From contig UQFO01000017.1 of assembly GCA_900540275.1 (NCBI GenBank), forward strand, positions 1-48,039: a stretch of DNA of 48,039 nt, written 5' to 3'. The notes under the pieces were generated by a model. The model was not told the DNA's origin, did not search any database, and was given only the letters and a program-made list of their open reading frames with translations. Below, one piece after another: positions 34,122 through 42,825 of this stretch; within the stretch, counting starts at the first letter, position 1; each line of letters begins with the position of its first letter. Made by a program: the position numbers and the translations under genes. The stretch is from an uncultured Oscillospiraceae bacterium (lineage in GTDB: Bacteria > Bacillota > Clostridia > Oscillospirales > Acutalibacteraceae).

Positions 34122-34321
34122 GCCTCTTCCTCCTCATAGATAAAAATATCCTCGATACACATACCGAAATAACGCGCGATTTTAAACGCCAGCACAATCG
34201 AGGGGTTATACCTGCCGTGCTCCAATGACCCGATGGTCTGACGGGATACCTCGAGTGCAAGCGCCAGGTCCTCTTGCCTGACACCTCGGGCCTTCCTGAT
34301 TTCCTCCAAACGGTTTTTCAA
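34118..34321 (-). CDS. XRE-family transcriptional regulator
   Basis: 67 residues, one HTH domain (EIRKARGVRQEDLALALEVSRQTIGSLEHGRYNPS) and an acidic end (EDIFIYEEEEA), the usual length of stand-alone YozG-type regulators. I chose TTG at 34321 (AGGTGGAG upstream); a start at 34405 would place the promoter inside the gene. It heads a four-gene operon with a membrane protein and an ABC transporter, and palindromes at its promoter suggest autoregulation. Confidence 0.85.
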   Translation of the reverse strand: MKNRLEEIRKARGVRQEDLALALEVSRQTIGSLEHGRYNPSIVLAFKIARYFGMCIEDIFIYEEEEA

Positions 34322-34340
34322 AGTTCTCCACCTCTCAAAC

Positions 34341-34403
34341 GGAAAGCTTGCTTTCCATATTTCCATTATACGGATGTGCCGCTCTATGTCAAGGAAACTT
34401 TCC
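34341..34403 (-). promoter_or_regulatory. Promoter and twin operators of XRE/ABC operon
   Basis: On the minus strand TTGACA (34387-34392), 16 bases, TATAAT (34365-34370). Two related palindromes bracket it: GGAAAGCTTGCTTTCC (34341-34356, downstream of -10) and GGAAACTTTCC (34393-34403, just upstream of -35). The shared GGAAA/TTTCC half-sites fit binding by the XRE protein encoded next. Confidence 0.65.
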
Positions 34404-34419
34404 ATTTAAAGCATAAAAA

Positions 34420-34443
34420 TCCCGCTGAAGTCTATCAGCGGGA
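34420..34443 (-). terminator. Terminator overlapping the RmlD-like stop codon
   Basis: TCCCGCTGA (34420-34428) pairs with TCAGCGGGA (34435-34443), 6-base loop, followed on the minus strand by TTTTTATG. The stop codon (34435-34437) lies inside the stem. Confidence 0.8.
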
Positions 34444-35160
34444 AAAAGGGCTGCGCGCCGGCAGGCGCATATCTATCATACGGTCGTCACGCACAAGGCC
34501 GTCCGATTCCTCCACTATGAAATCCGGATGGTCCTTTTGCAGGGTTTGTACAATTTCATAAAAGCTCATATTTATATTTGCGTTAAAGAGGTACGTATCG
34601 GGCGGCAGCCCCATTGCCGTGAGCAGAGCCTGCGCCGTATCCCACAGGTAAGAACAGGATGGATACCAGTCCCTTCCCGCGCGGATAACGCCGTTGTCCT
34701 TTATTTGCCTTGATAAAAAATCCACCATATTGTTACTGCCCGGCTCCCGGCCGATTTGCCAGCCGAGCCGGACAATGCGCGCGTCAGGATTCACGCTTCT
34801 AATCATCTTTTCACAGCGGATTTTATATTTTCCGTAATCTGTGGCCGAAAAGGGTTCGTCCTCTGGCGTGTACGGACCGCTGTTTTTGTCGCTCAGGACG
34901 TCTACCGTACTCGTAAAAAGAAACCCGGCGCCGTTTTGAAAGCAGGCCTGCGCCATATCGCTTGCCCACTGTTCCGGCCCCAAAGCGATGTGCAGCACAT
35001 AATCCGCCCGCTCCTGTAAAAGAAACTCCCTTGTTTTAATCGCGTCGTCCGTTGGGACGGCTTGCCTGTTCCATGGAACAACGGTATGGCCCCGCTCCAT
35101 AAGCGCTTTTGCCGCGTATGGCGCTACCGTGCCGTTCATTCCCGTAACGATGATTTTCAT
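34435..35160 (-). CDS. RmlD-like NAD(P)-dependent sugar-nucleotide reductase family protein
   Basis: 241 residues, SDR/RmlD_sub_bind type: MKIIVTGMNGTVAPYAAKAL Rossmann start, FTSTVDVLS, and DYGKYK giving the Tyr-Lys pair. It is 15 bases after the GH13 gene, so co-transcribed with it, with AAGGGGAAG upstream. Real dTDP-rhamnose synthesis genes are absent nearby, so its substrate is uncertain. Confidence 0.75.
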   Translation of the reverse strand: MKIIVTGMNGTVAPYAAKALMERGHTVVPWNRQAVPTDDAIKTREFLLQERADYVLHIALGPEQWASDMAQACFQNGAGFLFTSTVDVLSDKNSGPYTPEDEPFSATDYGKYKIRCEKMIRSVNPDARIVRLGWQIGREPGSNNMVDFLSRQIKDNGVIRAGRDWYPSCSYLWDTAQALLTAMGLPPDTYLFNANINMSFYEIVQTLQKDHPDFIVEESDGLVRDDRMIDMRLPARSPFSR

Positions 35161-35175
35161 ACCGCTTCCCCTTCT

Positions 35176-36924
35176 TTACAGCGCCGAGATACACACGCCG
35201 CCCGGCATCAGGAAAGCGCCGTCGTGCAAACGTGAAAACAGTACCTTCTGTTCATTCATTGCAATTTTTTCCTTACCCGCGTTGATGGTGACCTTGACGC
35301 GGTTTGCCCTTTCATCGGTTTTTATATATTCAAGAACACGGTTTCCCGGCTTTGTTTCAACAAACGCAAGCTCCCCGCTTTTAAAAGCCGGAATTTCTTT
35401 GCGCAGGCGGATTAATGCCTTCATCGTTTTCATGCGTTCCTTAAATTCCCCGGCGTCTATGCCGTCCCACGGCATACAGCGGCGGCAGTCCGGGTCCGGG
35501 CCTCCCTCGAGCGCGATTTCCGTCCCATAATATATGCAGGGGCTGCCCTGCAAGGTAAACAGGATTGCAAGCTGCTGGTAGAACACGTCCTCGTCCTGTG
35601 TGCGGTAAATCAGGCGCTCCGTGTCGTGGGAATCGAGCAAATTAAAGAGCGCCTCGTTTGTCTGCTCCATGTACATGGCGCGGCAGCGGTTTATACTATG
35701 GGCGAAATCCTTTCTTGTAAGCGTGGGCTCAAGCCAAAACCCGGAAATCGCTTCTGTCAGGGGATAGTTCATTACCGCGTCCAGCTCGTCGCCCTGCAGC
35801 CATTTGGTAGAATCGTGCCAGATTTCACCCAACAGGTAAACGTCAGGGTTTACCGCCTTAACATGCTTTCTCAGCGTGCGCAGGAAATCGTGGGAGACCT
35901 CGTTTGCCACGTCGAAACGGAATCCATCGACGCCGCACTGCGTCATCCAGTATTCGCAGACGTTACAAAAATACGCGGCGACCTCGCTGTTGTTCGTATT
36001 GAGCTTCGGCATCCTGTTGGAAAACGCAAAGGAGTAATACCGCCCGTCGCGCGTGCCGTCCTTTTTATCGTCAACCGGAAACTCGTTTATCATAAACCAG
36101 TCCCGGTATTTCGACCGCTCGCCGTTTTTGAGCACGTCGCGCCATGGGGCAAAGCCTGTGCCGCAGTGGTTGAACACCGCGTCGAGCATAATTTTAATGC
36201 CACGCCTGTGCGCCTCATCGCAGAGCGTTTTCATCAGCGCGTTGTCGCCGAACGACGAATCGATTTTCATGTAGTCAGACGTATCGTATTTATGCGTGGT
36301 TGACGCCTCAAACAGCGGATTGAAATAAATGCCGGTAATCCCAAGCTCCTTTAAATAATCGAGCCTGCTGATTACGCCCTGTAAATCCCCGCCGTAGCAG
36401 TCGCCATGGCGCGGCCGCTCCGATTTCCACGGCTTCGCCCCCTTCGGGTCGTTGCAGGGATTCCCATTGCAGAACCGTTCCGGGAAAATCTGATACCAGA
36501 CCGTATCCTTTACCCATGCGGGCGTGACGTTCAGGTCAGCCCCGTTCATCCACGGAAATACAAAATGCTGCAGCCGCACACCCGGGATTTGGAGTCTGTC
36601 CTCCGTCAGAAAGCCGTTCTCAAAATAAAAGAGCGTATCATTTCCGTCAGACAATTCAAAATAGTATTTGCACCTTTTATATTTTGGCGTTACCCGCGCG
36701 CTCCACCAGATATGCCCGCAAAGCTCCATCTCCCTTACCATAGAAAGCTTCTGCCCGCTCCAGCGCTCGTGTCCGCCGAGAATCCCCGCCTCGAACGGGT
36801 CGCCATAGCAAAGGATAACCGACTCTATATCATACCCTGTCCTGATATGGATAACCAGCTCGTCCTGGTTCCTCTGATAACAGTATTGGTCGCCTGTTTT
36901 ATGGTAAACCGCTTCGCAATTCAC
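35176..36924 (-). CDS. GH13 glycosidase, neopullulanase/maltodextrin-hydrolase type
   Basis: 582 residues, GTG start with GGAGGCGG upstream, no signal peptide, so intracellular. The N-terminal 120 or so residues resemble the CBM34-like domain of neopullulanases and maltogenic amylases (GH13_20 type). The catalytic barrel has Asp338 (GFRFDVANE), Glu367 (LLGEIW) and Asp434 (SHDTERL), with the marker VWYQIFPERF and MPWDG. It probably breaks down imported malto-oligosaccharides or pullulan fragments produced by the secreted amylase nearby. Confidence 0.92.
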   Translation of the reverse strand: MNCEAVYHKTGDQYCYQRNQDELVIHIRTGYDIESVILCYGDPFEAGILGGHERWSGQKLSMVREMELCGHIWWSARVTPKYKRCKYYFELSDGNDTLFYFENGFLTEDRLQIPGVRLQHFVFPWMNGADLNVTPAWVKDTVWYQIFPERFCNGNPCNDPKGAKPWKSERPRHGDCYGGDLQGVISRLDYLKELGITGIYFNPLFEASTTHKYDTSDYMKIDSSFGDNALMKTLCDEAHRRGIKIMLDAVFNHCGTGFAPWRDVLKNGERSKYRDWFMINEFPVDDKKDGTRDGRYYSFAFSNRMPKLNTNNSEVAAYFCNVCEYWMTQCGVDGFRFDVANEVSHDFLRTLRKHVKAVNPDVYLLGEIWHDSTKWLQGDELDAVMNYPLTEAISGFWLEPTLTRKDFAHSINRCRAMYMEQTNEALFNLLDSHDTERLIYRTQDEDVFYQQLAILFTLQGSPCIYYGTEIALEGGPDPDCRRCMPWDGIDAGEFKERMKTMKALIRLRKEIPAFKSGELAFVETKPGNRVLEYIKTDERANRVKVTINAGKEKIAMNEQKVLFSRLHDGAFLMPGGVCISAL

Positions 36925-37035
36925 GCTAACCGCCTCCGATTCATTTAGAACAAAACAACATCATTGTAAACCATTACAGCTGCAAAAGAAAGTCATCTTC
37001 TCACTTTTTATAGCAATTTTCTGACATAAAAAGAA

Positions 37036-37060
37036 AAGAAGCGGTACAAAACCGCTTCTT
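37036..37060 (-). terminator. Terminator of acyl-CoA synthetase operon
   Basis: AAGAAGCGGT (37036-37045) pairs with ACCGCTTCTT (37051-37060), 5-base loop, followed on the minus strand by TTCTTTTTATG, 30 bases after the stop at 37090. Confidence 0.85.
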
Positions 37061-37089
37061 CATAATGCTTACGTTTATCATGGGATAAA

Positions 37090-38733
37090 TTATTCCTTTT
37101 CGTCGCCGCGGATGGCGGTACGGCGGATTTTTCCGCTGATGGTTTTGGGCAGCTCGCCTACAAACTCGACCACCCTGGGGTATTTGTAGGGCGCCGTCTG
37201 CTTTTTTACATAGTCCTGGATTTCCTTTTTCAGCTCGTCGCTCGCCGTGTAGCCCTTTGCAAGCACGATGGTCGCCTTGACGACCTGTCCCCTGATTGGG
37301 TCGGGTACGCCGGTAATCGCGCATTCGAGGCAGCATGGGTGCTCCATGAGCACACTCTCAATTTCAAACGGGCCGATGCGGTAGCCGGAACTTTTGATAA
37401 TGTCGTCGGTACGCCCGACAAACCAGTAATATCCGTCCTCGTCACGCCATGCGGTGTCGCCCGTATGATAAATGCCGTCGTCCCAGACCGTCTTTGTCAG
37501 CGCGTCGTCCTCATAATAGCCGCAGAACATGCCGCAGGGCTTACATTTATCGGTCCGCACCACGATTTCCCCAACGGTGCCCGGCTCGACGGAATTGCCC
37601 TGTGCGTCGATTAAATCAATATCGTACGCGGGAGACGGCTTGCCCATGGAACCAGGCTTCGGCTCCGTTCCCACGGCGTTGAAGAGCGTGAGCGTCGTTT
37701 CTGTCTGTCCAAAGCCTTCCATGAGCTTTAAGCCCGTGGACTGGTAGAACTGGTTGAATACCTCGGGGTTTAAAGGCTCGCCCGCGATGGTCGCATGGCG
37801 GATGCTCGACAAATCGTATTTATCTAAATCCTCCTTGATAAAGAAGCGGTACATGGTCGGAGGCGCGCAGAAGGTCGTAATCTTATATTTTTCAAACAGC
37901 GGCAAAAGCTCGCTGGGCGTGAACTTGTCAAAATCGCAGACAAAAATACCCGCTTCCATAAACCACTGGCCATAGAGCTTGCCCCACATGGCTTTCATCC
38001 AGCCGGTGTCGGAAAGCGTCAGGTGCAGGCCGTCGGGAACGACGTCGTGCCAGTATTTCGCCGTGATGATATGCCCGAGCGGGTACGTCTGGTCGTGCCA
38101 TACCATTTTTGGCATTCCGGTCGTTCCGGAGGTAAAGTATAGGAGCATAGGGTCTGTGGCCAGCGTCTCGATACGCTCAAGCTGAGCGGAATATTTAGAA
38201 AGCTCCGTGTCAAAGTCGACCCAGCCTTCCCTTTTGCCCCTGACGCTGATTTTCACCTTGAGCGTCGGGCTTTCCGGAGCCGCCGCGTCCACATGCTCCA
38301 TGACCTCGCCGTCGGTCGTACAGATGACAGCCGTGACATGCGCCGCGTTAAAACGGTAAACAAGGTCTTTTTTCGTCAGCAGGTTGGTTGCGGGAATACC
38401 GACTGCCCCAATCTTATGGAGCCCGAGAAGCGCAAACCAGAACTGGTAATGCCTTTTTAAAATCAATACGACGGTGTCGCCGCGTTTAATGCCAAGCTCG
38501 GTAAACATATTCGCCGCCATATTGCTGTATTTTGAAATATCGGCAAAGCTGAAGGTATGCTCCTCGCCCTTGTCGTTGCACCACAGCATGGCGCGGCGCT
38601 CAGGCTCAGCCTTTGCGATTTCGTCGATGACGTCGTAAGCAAAATTAAAGTTCTTTTCATAAACCGGTTCGAAGCCGGCCAGCTGTCCGTTGTAAAAAGT
38701 TTCTTTGCAGAATTTCTGATGGATATTAAGCAT
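37090..38733 (-). CDS. AMP-binding acyl-CoA synthetase
   Basis: 547 residues of the ANL superfamily, close to medium-chain/acetyl-type acyl-CoA synthetases. ATP-binding motif YFTSGTTGMPKM, GFGQTETT, YHTGDTAWRDEDGYYWFVGR hinge and the C-terminal catalytic Lys in KTISGKIRR are all present. It activates a carboxylic acid to acyl-AMP then acyl-CoA. It follows the XRE-cupin gene by 44 bases, a pairing frequent in Clostridia. The natural acid is unknown. AAAGGAA precedes the ATG. Confidence 0.93.
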   Translation of the reverse strand: MLNIHQKFCKETFYNGQLAGFEPVYEKNFNFAYDVIDEIAKAEPERRAMLWCNDKGEEHTFSFADISKYSNMAANMFTELGIKRGDTVVLILKRHYQFWFALLGLHKIGAVGIPATNLLTKKDLVYRFNAAHVTAVICTTDGEVMEHVDAAAPESPTLKVKISVRGKREGWVDFDTELSKYSAQLERIETLATDPMLLYFTSGTTGMPKMVWHDQTYPLGHIITAKYWHDVVPDGLHLTLSDTGWMKAMWGKLYGQWFMEAGIFVCDFDKFTPSELLPLFEKYKITTFCAPPTMYRFFIKEDLDKYDLSSIRHATIAGEPLNPEVFNQFYQSTGLKLMEGFGQTETTLTLFNAVGTEPKPGSMGKPSPAYDIDLIDAQGNSVEPGTVGEIVVRTDKCKPCGMFCGYYEDDALTKTVWDDGIYHTGDTAWRDEDGYYWFVGRTDDIIKSSGYRIGPFEIESVLMEHPCCLECAITGVPDPIRGQVVKATIVLAKGYTASDELKKEIQDYVKKQTAPYKYPRVVEFVGELPKTISGKIRRTAIRGDEKE

Positions 38734-38777
38734 TTTGGCCGATGTTCCTTTCCTTCACACAATTTTAAATTTATTTG

Positions 38778-39362
38778 TTATTCCTTTTCTTTTTTGGGCG
38801 GATGGATCGTGATGGCCAAAAACTCGCAGTCCTCTCCTCCCGTCGCGATCATGCCATGCCCCCTGCCGGAATCGTAGTAAATACAGTCGCCTTCACCCAG
38901 AATTTCAATATGGTCCTCCATCGCGACCTTGAGGCTGCCTTTTAAAATATAGTCGAATTCCTGCCCCTCGTGCAGAGAAAGGCTGATGGGCTTTTCCTGC
39001 TCGTCTTCGATGTACGGGGCGTTTACGAGGAACGCCTCGGCAAGCTTGTTCTTAAAGCGGTAACACAAATGCTGGTATTTAAAGCCGCGCCTGCGCTTGA
39101 TGTCGAGCCCGCGGCCTTTTCTCATGATGGAATAGTGCGAAAGGTGCGGGTTTTCGCCTGTCAGCAGCTCTACAATATCCACGCCGAGCTTGTCGGCACA
39201 GTTATACAAAAAGGTAAAGCTGAAATCACATTCGCCGTTTTCGTGCTTTAAATAGGCTTCCTCCGTCAGTCCCGTCGCCCGCGCCATATCCGCAGGGGAG
39301 ATTTCAAGCAGCTCGCGCAGCCCTTTGATGCGCTGGGCCGTTTCTACAATTCTTGTTTCCAT
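38778..39362 (-). CDS. XRE-cupin transcriptional regulator
   Basis: 194 residues. An N-terminal XRE HTH (about 10-65; ISPADMARATGLTEEAYLKHENG) is joined to a C-terminal cupin (about 115-190; LHEGQEFDYILKGSLKV, GEGDCIYYDSGRGHGMIA), which normally senses a small ligand. It is transcribed with, and probably controls, the acyl-CoA synthetase downstream. AAAGGACGG precedes the ATG. Confidence 0.9.
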   Translation of the reverse strand: METRIVETAQRIKGLRELLEISPADMARATGLTEEAYLKHENGECDFSFTFLYNCADKLGVDIVELLTGENPHLSHYSIMRKGRGLDIKRRRGFKYQHLCYRFKNKLAEAFLVNAPYIEDEQEKPISLSLHEGQEFDYILKGSLKVAMEDHIEILGEGDCIYYDSGRGHGMIATGGEDCEFLAITIHPPKKEKE

Positions 39363-39460
39363 AAAAGCAACCGTCCTTTATCAATTTAAAAACATATGTA
39401 CAAAACAGCCGGCGGCGGACGAATTTCTCCTTCATTTCTGCCGCGGACCTATTCTTTTCC

Positions 39461-39489
39461 AGTATAAGAGAATAAAAAAACGTTGTCAA
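39461..39489 (-). promoter_or_regulatory. Promoter of XRE-cupin/acyl-CoA synthetase operon
   Basis: On the minus strand TTGACA (39484-39489), 17 bases, TATACT (39461-39466), a near-consensus sigma-A promoter about 95 bases before the XRE-cupin ATG. Confidence 0.8.
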
Positions 39490-39516
39490 CCGTAACATGG
39501 GGTCAAAAACACAAAT

Positions 39517-39545
39517 GAAAAGCTCCCCCGTGTGTGCGGGGGAGC
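39517..39545 (-). terminator. Terminator of the cobalamin-regulated operon
   Basis: GCTCCCCC (39522-39529) pairs with GGGGGAGC (39538-39545), 8-base loop; the minus-strand tail is TTTTCATTTG. It follows the last DUF4430 gene by only a few bases. Confidence 0.85.
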
Positions 39546-39551
39546 CCATTG

Positions 39552-40112
39552 TTATCCGGATTCAAGCGTAGCGCCGATGTCGTGCCCCAGGTCGCAGGAA
39601 TAAATCCATTCGACCCGGTCCCCGTCTTTTAAAGGCACGTCGCTGCTGCTCTTTGACAGGAATTTCCCATTGACGCTGAAAAACCAGCCGCTTTGTTCCC
39701 CGCAGGAAAACTCATAGAGAAAATTGATGCCCTCGATATACGCGCCGGCCGCGGCGTTATTCCCTCCGCCCTGGTATTCCAAATGGATTTTCTCAGCCTT
39801 CGCCGCCCTTTGAAGCAAATCGAACACGGTATCGCCGTCTGAAATAGGATAAGACGTTTCCTTTAAAATTACGCCGTCCTTGGGGATGTCGCCGCTCTCC
39901 TTGAGCGCCTGGCCGAGGTCGTCCCAATTGCTAAGAACCGTTTTACAGGTAATACTCAGGATGGCCGTTTGTGTTTGGCCTTGCGCATTGCTTTCCGTTG
40001 CGTAATGGCTGTCTACCGATTCAACCCCGCAGGATACCGGCAGAATCATGAGGCATAAAAGCAGGAAAAAGCAAAGGAGGCTTTTGTATGCGATAGGATT
40101 ATGGCGCTTCAT
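39552..40112 (-). CDS. DUF4430 (transcobalamin C-terminal-like) lipoprotein
   Basis: 186 residues. A lipoprotein signal peptide has lipobox LPVSCG with the lipidated Cys at about 28. The C-terminal part (about 90-180) is a DUF4430 domain: DTVFDLLQRAAKAEKIHLEY, YIEGINFL, SGWFFSVNGKF, LKDGDRVEWIYS. This is the fold of the beta domain of transcobalamin and intrinsic factor. It overlaps the previous gene by 14 bases and lies in the operon led by a cobalamin riboswitch. I infer a membrane-anchored cobalamin-binding subunit; ligand binding is unproven. Confidence 0.85.
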   Translation of the reverse strand: MKRHNPIAYKSLLCFFLLLCLMILPVSCGVESVDSHYATESNAQGQTQTAILSITCKTVLSNWDDLGQALKESGDIPKDGVILKETSYPISDGDTVFDLLQRAAKAEKIHLEYQGGGNNAAAGAYIEGINFLYEFSCGEQSGWFFSVNGKFLSKSSSDVPLKDGDRVEWIYSCDLGHDIGATLESG

Positions 40113-41751
40113 GCTTATCCTCCCCTGCGGGGTTTTCTTCTATCGTCCCGCCAGGCTCCTCTTCCGGATGCTCTTCCCGGTAGGTTTTGAGGCTTGCAAA
40201 AAAGTCATCTTCCTCTTTCCCCTGTACCTTCCCGCTGCGCATTTTTGCAAAATGGAAGCCCAGCCCTCCCGCTATAAGCGCGGCGCCGATTATGACGAAG
40301 ATGATTGGGTTAATCCCATTGCCCTCCTCCGGCGTTTCGCCCGGTGCTTTTTCCCCGCCCGTTTGGGACGACGCCTGCGCGCCTGCATTCGCCCGTACCG
40401 CTTGGGAGGACGAGCCGGAGCCGCTGCCTGTTTCCTTTCCGGCGGATGATTCCCCCTTACTGGAAGCACCCTGCGGGCTGGAAGAGGAGCTGCCGTTTAC
40501 TGTAGAGCTGCTCTCCCGTAGTTCGGCCGAACCGGATGCCCCGCCCTGCTGCGTTTGGGCCGCACCGACGGATGGCCCGCCGCTTTGCCCGGAAGAGCCG
40601 CTGTCCGGCGACGTTTTTTTATCCGCGCCGCTGCCCGTACCGGAGGACGTGCCCCCGCTTGAAACGGCCTTCATCGTTACGCCGTCCGTATAGTCGTAAA
40701 GGCGGGCCATGCCGTTATACAGGCGGTACAGGGACACCAGCGCGCAAAGCGCCTGTTCCCCCGCCATGCTGTCGGAGCCCTCTCCCCTTAGGTGCGCAAA
40801 GCCGCCGTCGCCCTGCTGGAAAGACATGAGCGCGTCAACCGGGGAGCTGCCGTTTTTGATAAACCGTTTATCGCCCTGCGGGTCGATTCCAAGCGAACAG
40901 AGCGCAACGATTACCTGGCTTATGCTTTCGCTCGTCTCTTCGCCTGAGGCGGTAAAGCCGCCGCTGGAGAGCTGGAGCTCCGACAGCCTTGCAGCAGCCG
41001 CTTCCGCTGCCTGCGTGGCTGTTCTGGTAACCTCCTGCTTTCCGTGCTTGAGCGTATAGGTATATTTCCTGCCCGTGGACACATACGGCGCAAGCGCGAT
41101 GAGCGCCGCGGCCGTCGTGTCGCAGTCCGAAATGCTTCCCGCAAAGGAAAAACCCCCGTCCGGAAGCTGGTAAGAGAGTATTTCCTTTAGAATAGCTTCT
41201 CTCGTGTAGAAACTGCCGGATGGGACTGCGTACTGTTTGGAATCAAGGGCAACAAGCCCCCAAATCCAGCCGTTTAGCCCCTGTTTTCCAAGGGAAGCGG
41301 TATATCCCCTGTTATAAACGCCGTCGGCAACCAGATTGACAGGGCTGCCGTTTTCGTCCATGCCGATGCTGCGCGGGTCCCCGCCCGCCGCCAGCACCGC
41401 AAGCGTAATACGGTGCCACTCGGTCGCCTTCCTGCGGTCGAGCCTGTCCGCCGTCTTATATTTTTCTGTAATATACGCGCCTATATGCTTTAAATACGCT
41501 GCGCGGTCGTCCGTAATGCCGTAGCGCCCCGCAGCTATCATATACCAGTCACAGCCGTCCCCCGCCGTTTTTGCAAAGCTTTCCGTAAACAGCCCGCCGG
41601 AAGGAGTGCCGTTCTGCGCCCTTTTCCAGCGCAGGACGCCGTTTGCCGCCGCGGTTATATCGTTCCCGCCGTATGCCGATACAGGCAAAGCCGGCAGGCA
41701 GATAAGCAGGCAGAGCACGCAGGTACAAAGCCTGCGAACCGAATTTTTCAT
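40099..41751 (-). CDS. Membrane-anchored terpene-cyclase-like toroid protein
   Basis: 550 residues. A signal peptide (1-26) is followed by an alpha-alpha toroid (about 30-350) with prenyltransferase/squalene-cyclase-type repeats (LPDGGFSF, SSGGFTASG, GDGGFAHL followed by helices such as TTAAALIALA). A Ser/Gly-rich linker of about 110 residues leads to one membrane helix (about 485-505) and an acidic cytoplasmic tail. No cyclase DxDD motif is seen. The alpha6-alpha6 barrel is also the N-terminal domain of transcobalamin. With DUF4430 partners and a B12 riboswitch, I infer a cobalamin-capture rather than a terpene role. Confidence 0.83.
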   Translation of the reverse strand: MKNSVRRLCTCVLCLLICLPALPVSAYGGNDITAAANGVLRWKRAQNGTPSGGLFTESFAKTAGDGCDWYMIAAGRYGITDDRAAYLKHIGAYITEKYKTADRLDRRKATEWHRITLAVLAAGGDPRSIGMDENGSPVNLVADGVYNRGYTASLGKQGLNGWIWGLVALDSKQYAVPSGSFYTREAILKEILSYQLPDGGFSFAGSISDCDTTAAALIALAPYVSTGRKYTYTLKHGKQEVTRTATQAAEAAAARLSELQLSSGGFTASGEETSESISQVIVALCSLGIDPQGDKRFIKNGSSPVDALMSFQQGDGGFAHLRGEGSDSMAGEQALCALVSLYRLYNGMARLYDYTDGVTMKAVSSGGTSSGTGSGADKKTSPDSGSSGQSGGPSVGAAQTQQGGASGSAELRESSSTVNGSSSSSPQGASSKGESSAGKETGSGSGSSSQAVRANAGAQASSQTGGEKAPGETPEEGNGINPIIFVIIGAALIAGGLGFHFAKMRSGKVQGKEEDDFFASLKTYREEHPEEEPGGTIEENPAGEDKHEAP

Positions 41752-41768
41752 AAATAAAACCGTCCTTT

Positions 41769-42716
41769 TCAGGCCTTTGCGATAACTCTCTGGATTGCAA
41801 GCACGTCCGCTACGCTGACAGCCCCGTCCCCGTTAAAGTCGGCCTGCGCGCGCTCGATGACAGTGAACATATTCACAAGCGCGATATATTTTTGAATTGC
41901 CAGAACATCCGACACCTTCAGCTCCCCATCGTTATCGATATCCCCCAGCTTACATTCAGGATTCTGCGCCAAAACGAGCTGGTAGAGCGCGCGGTCCGCG
42001 TCCTTCTGGCTGATATCGAGCGTCTGCACCGCCGCCATGGCTTCGTCATACGCCGCTTTTACCTTACCATCGGCAAGCGCCGCGCCGCCGTTTCTGTTAA
42101 CCACTGCAAGCTGCCTTGTCAGTTCGTCTTTTTCAGCAACGGGATAAAAATCGGAAATACCCATCCATTTATCCATTTCCATCGCGTTTGCAAGGCCAAC
42201 TTCCGCGCCGTACCACAGGGAATACTGCACGCGCAGTATGTCGCCCTGCCGCGGGTAATAATCGTTCAGGCTCACCTGGAGCGGCTTGCCGTTGACCGTA
42301 AAGAGCCAGCCGGAAAGCGCCGTGTAATCCTGCTCGCCAAGCGTACTGCCGGAGCCCCCGTCAATATAATCTCCGATATGGCCGAGCACGCACTGCGGGA
42401 TTTTGTCGGTATTCTCAAACCCAATGGATTTTAAGTAATATTGGTCGGTCAGCGTGCCGCCGTAATTGTGCGTAAGCCCGTTTTCCTTGAGGACGCGGTC
42501 TAGAATCTGCGCGCCGTTCTCGCCCTCCTTACAGGTAACCTCCTCCGGCACAGCCGCATAGCCGTTGCCGATGGAAAACGCCTCTGCCGCTACCACAAGG
42601 GTAGGGTTTGTTGTCGTCAGCTCTTTCGCTGACGCCGCAGCGCTCCCGATACTCAAAAGCATGAGTACGGCAAGCAGCAGGCTCGTCAATTTGATTTTGT
42701 TTGTTCTTCTTTCCAT
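41769..42716 (-). CDS. Secreted DUF4430 protein with C-terminal dockerin
   Basis: 315 residues. A Sec signal peptide (1-29) is followed by a DUF4430 domain (about 55-170; GENGAQILDRVLKENGL, DYTALSGWLFTVNGKPLQV, YYPRQGDILRVQYS), the transcobalamin C-terminal-like fold. A helical spacer follows, then a type I dockerin at 256-315 with two calcium loops (DIDNDGELKVSD and DFNGDGAVSVAD). The dockerin implies attachment to a cohesin scaffold. First gene after the cobalamin riboswitch; GGAGG precedes the ATG. A cobalamin-related protein with a dockerin is unusual. Confidence 0.88.
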   Translation of the reverse strand: MERRTNKIKLTSLLLAVLMLLSIGSAAASAKELTTTNPTLVVAAEAFSIGNGYAAVPEEVTCKEGENGAQILDRVLKENGLTHNYGGTLTDQYYLKSIGFENTDKIPQCVLGHIGDYIDGGSGSTLGEQDYTALSGWLFTVNGKPLQVSLNDYYPRQGDILRVQYSLWYGAEVGLANAMEMDKWMGISDFYPVAEKDELTRQLAVVNRNGGAALADGKVKAAYDEAMAAVQTLDISQKDADRALYQLVLAQNPECKLGDIDNDGELKVSDVLAIQKYIALVNMFTVIERAQADFNGDGAVSVADVLAIQRVIAKA

Positions 42717-42756
42717 TTTTAATTCCTCCGATTAAAATAATTTTCCGCCCAGAATG

Positions 42757-42779
42757 AAAAAAGCGCCGTAAAACGGCGC
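42757..42779 (-). terminator. Riboswitch expression-platform terminator
   Basis: GCGCCGT (42763-42769) pairs with ACGGCGC (42773-42779), followed on the minus strand by six T. It lies between the cobalamin aptamer and the first gene. A second possible hairpin (GGTGC...GCACC with a T run, about 42788-42826) precedes it. Cobalamin binding is expected to favour termination. Confidence 0.8.
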
Positions 42780-42825
42780 ATGCGGCAAAAAGGGTGCAGT
42801 CCCCCTGTGCCGGCACCTTTTCCTC

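Noticed and set aside
40099..41751. Toroid protein as a real terpene or squalene cyclase
   Set aside because: It is exported and membrane-anchored, lacks an evident DxDD catalytic motif, and lies in a cobalamin-riboswitch operon with DUF4430 partners.
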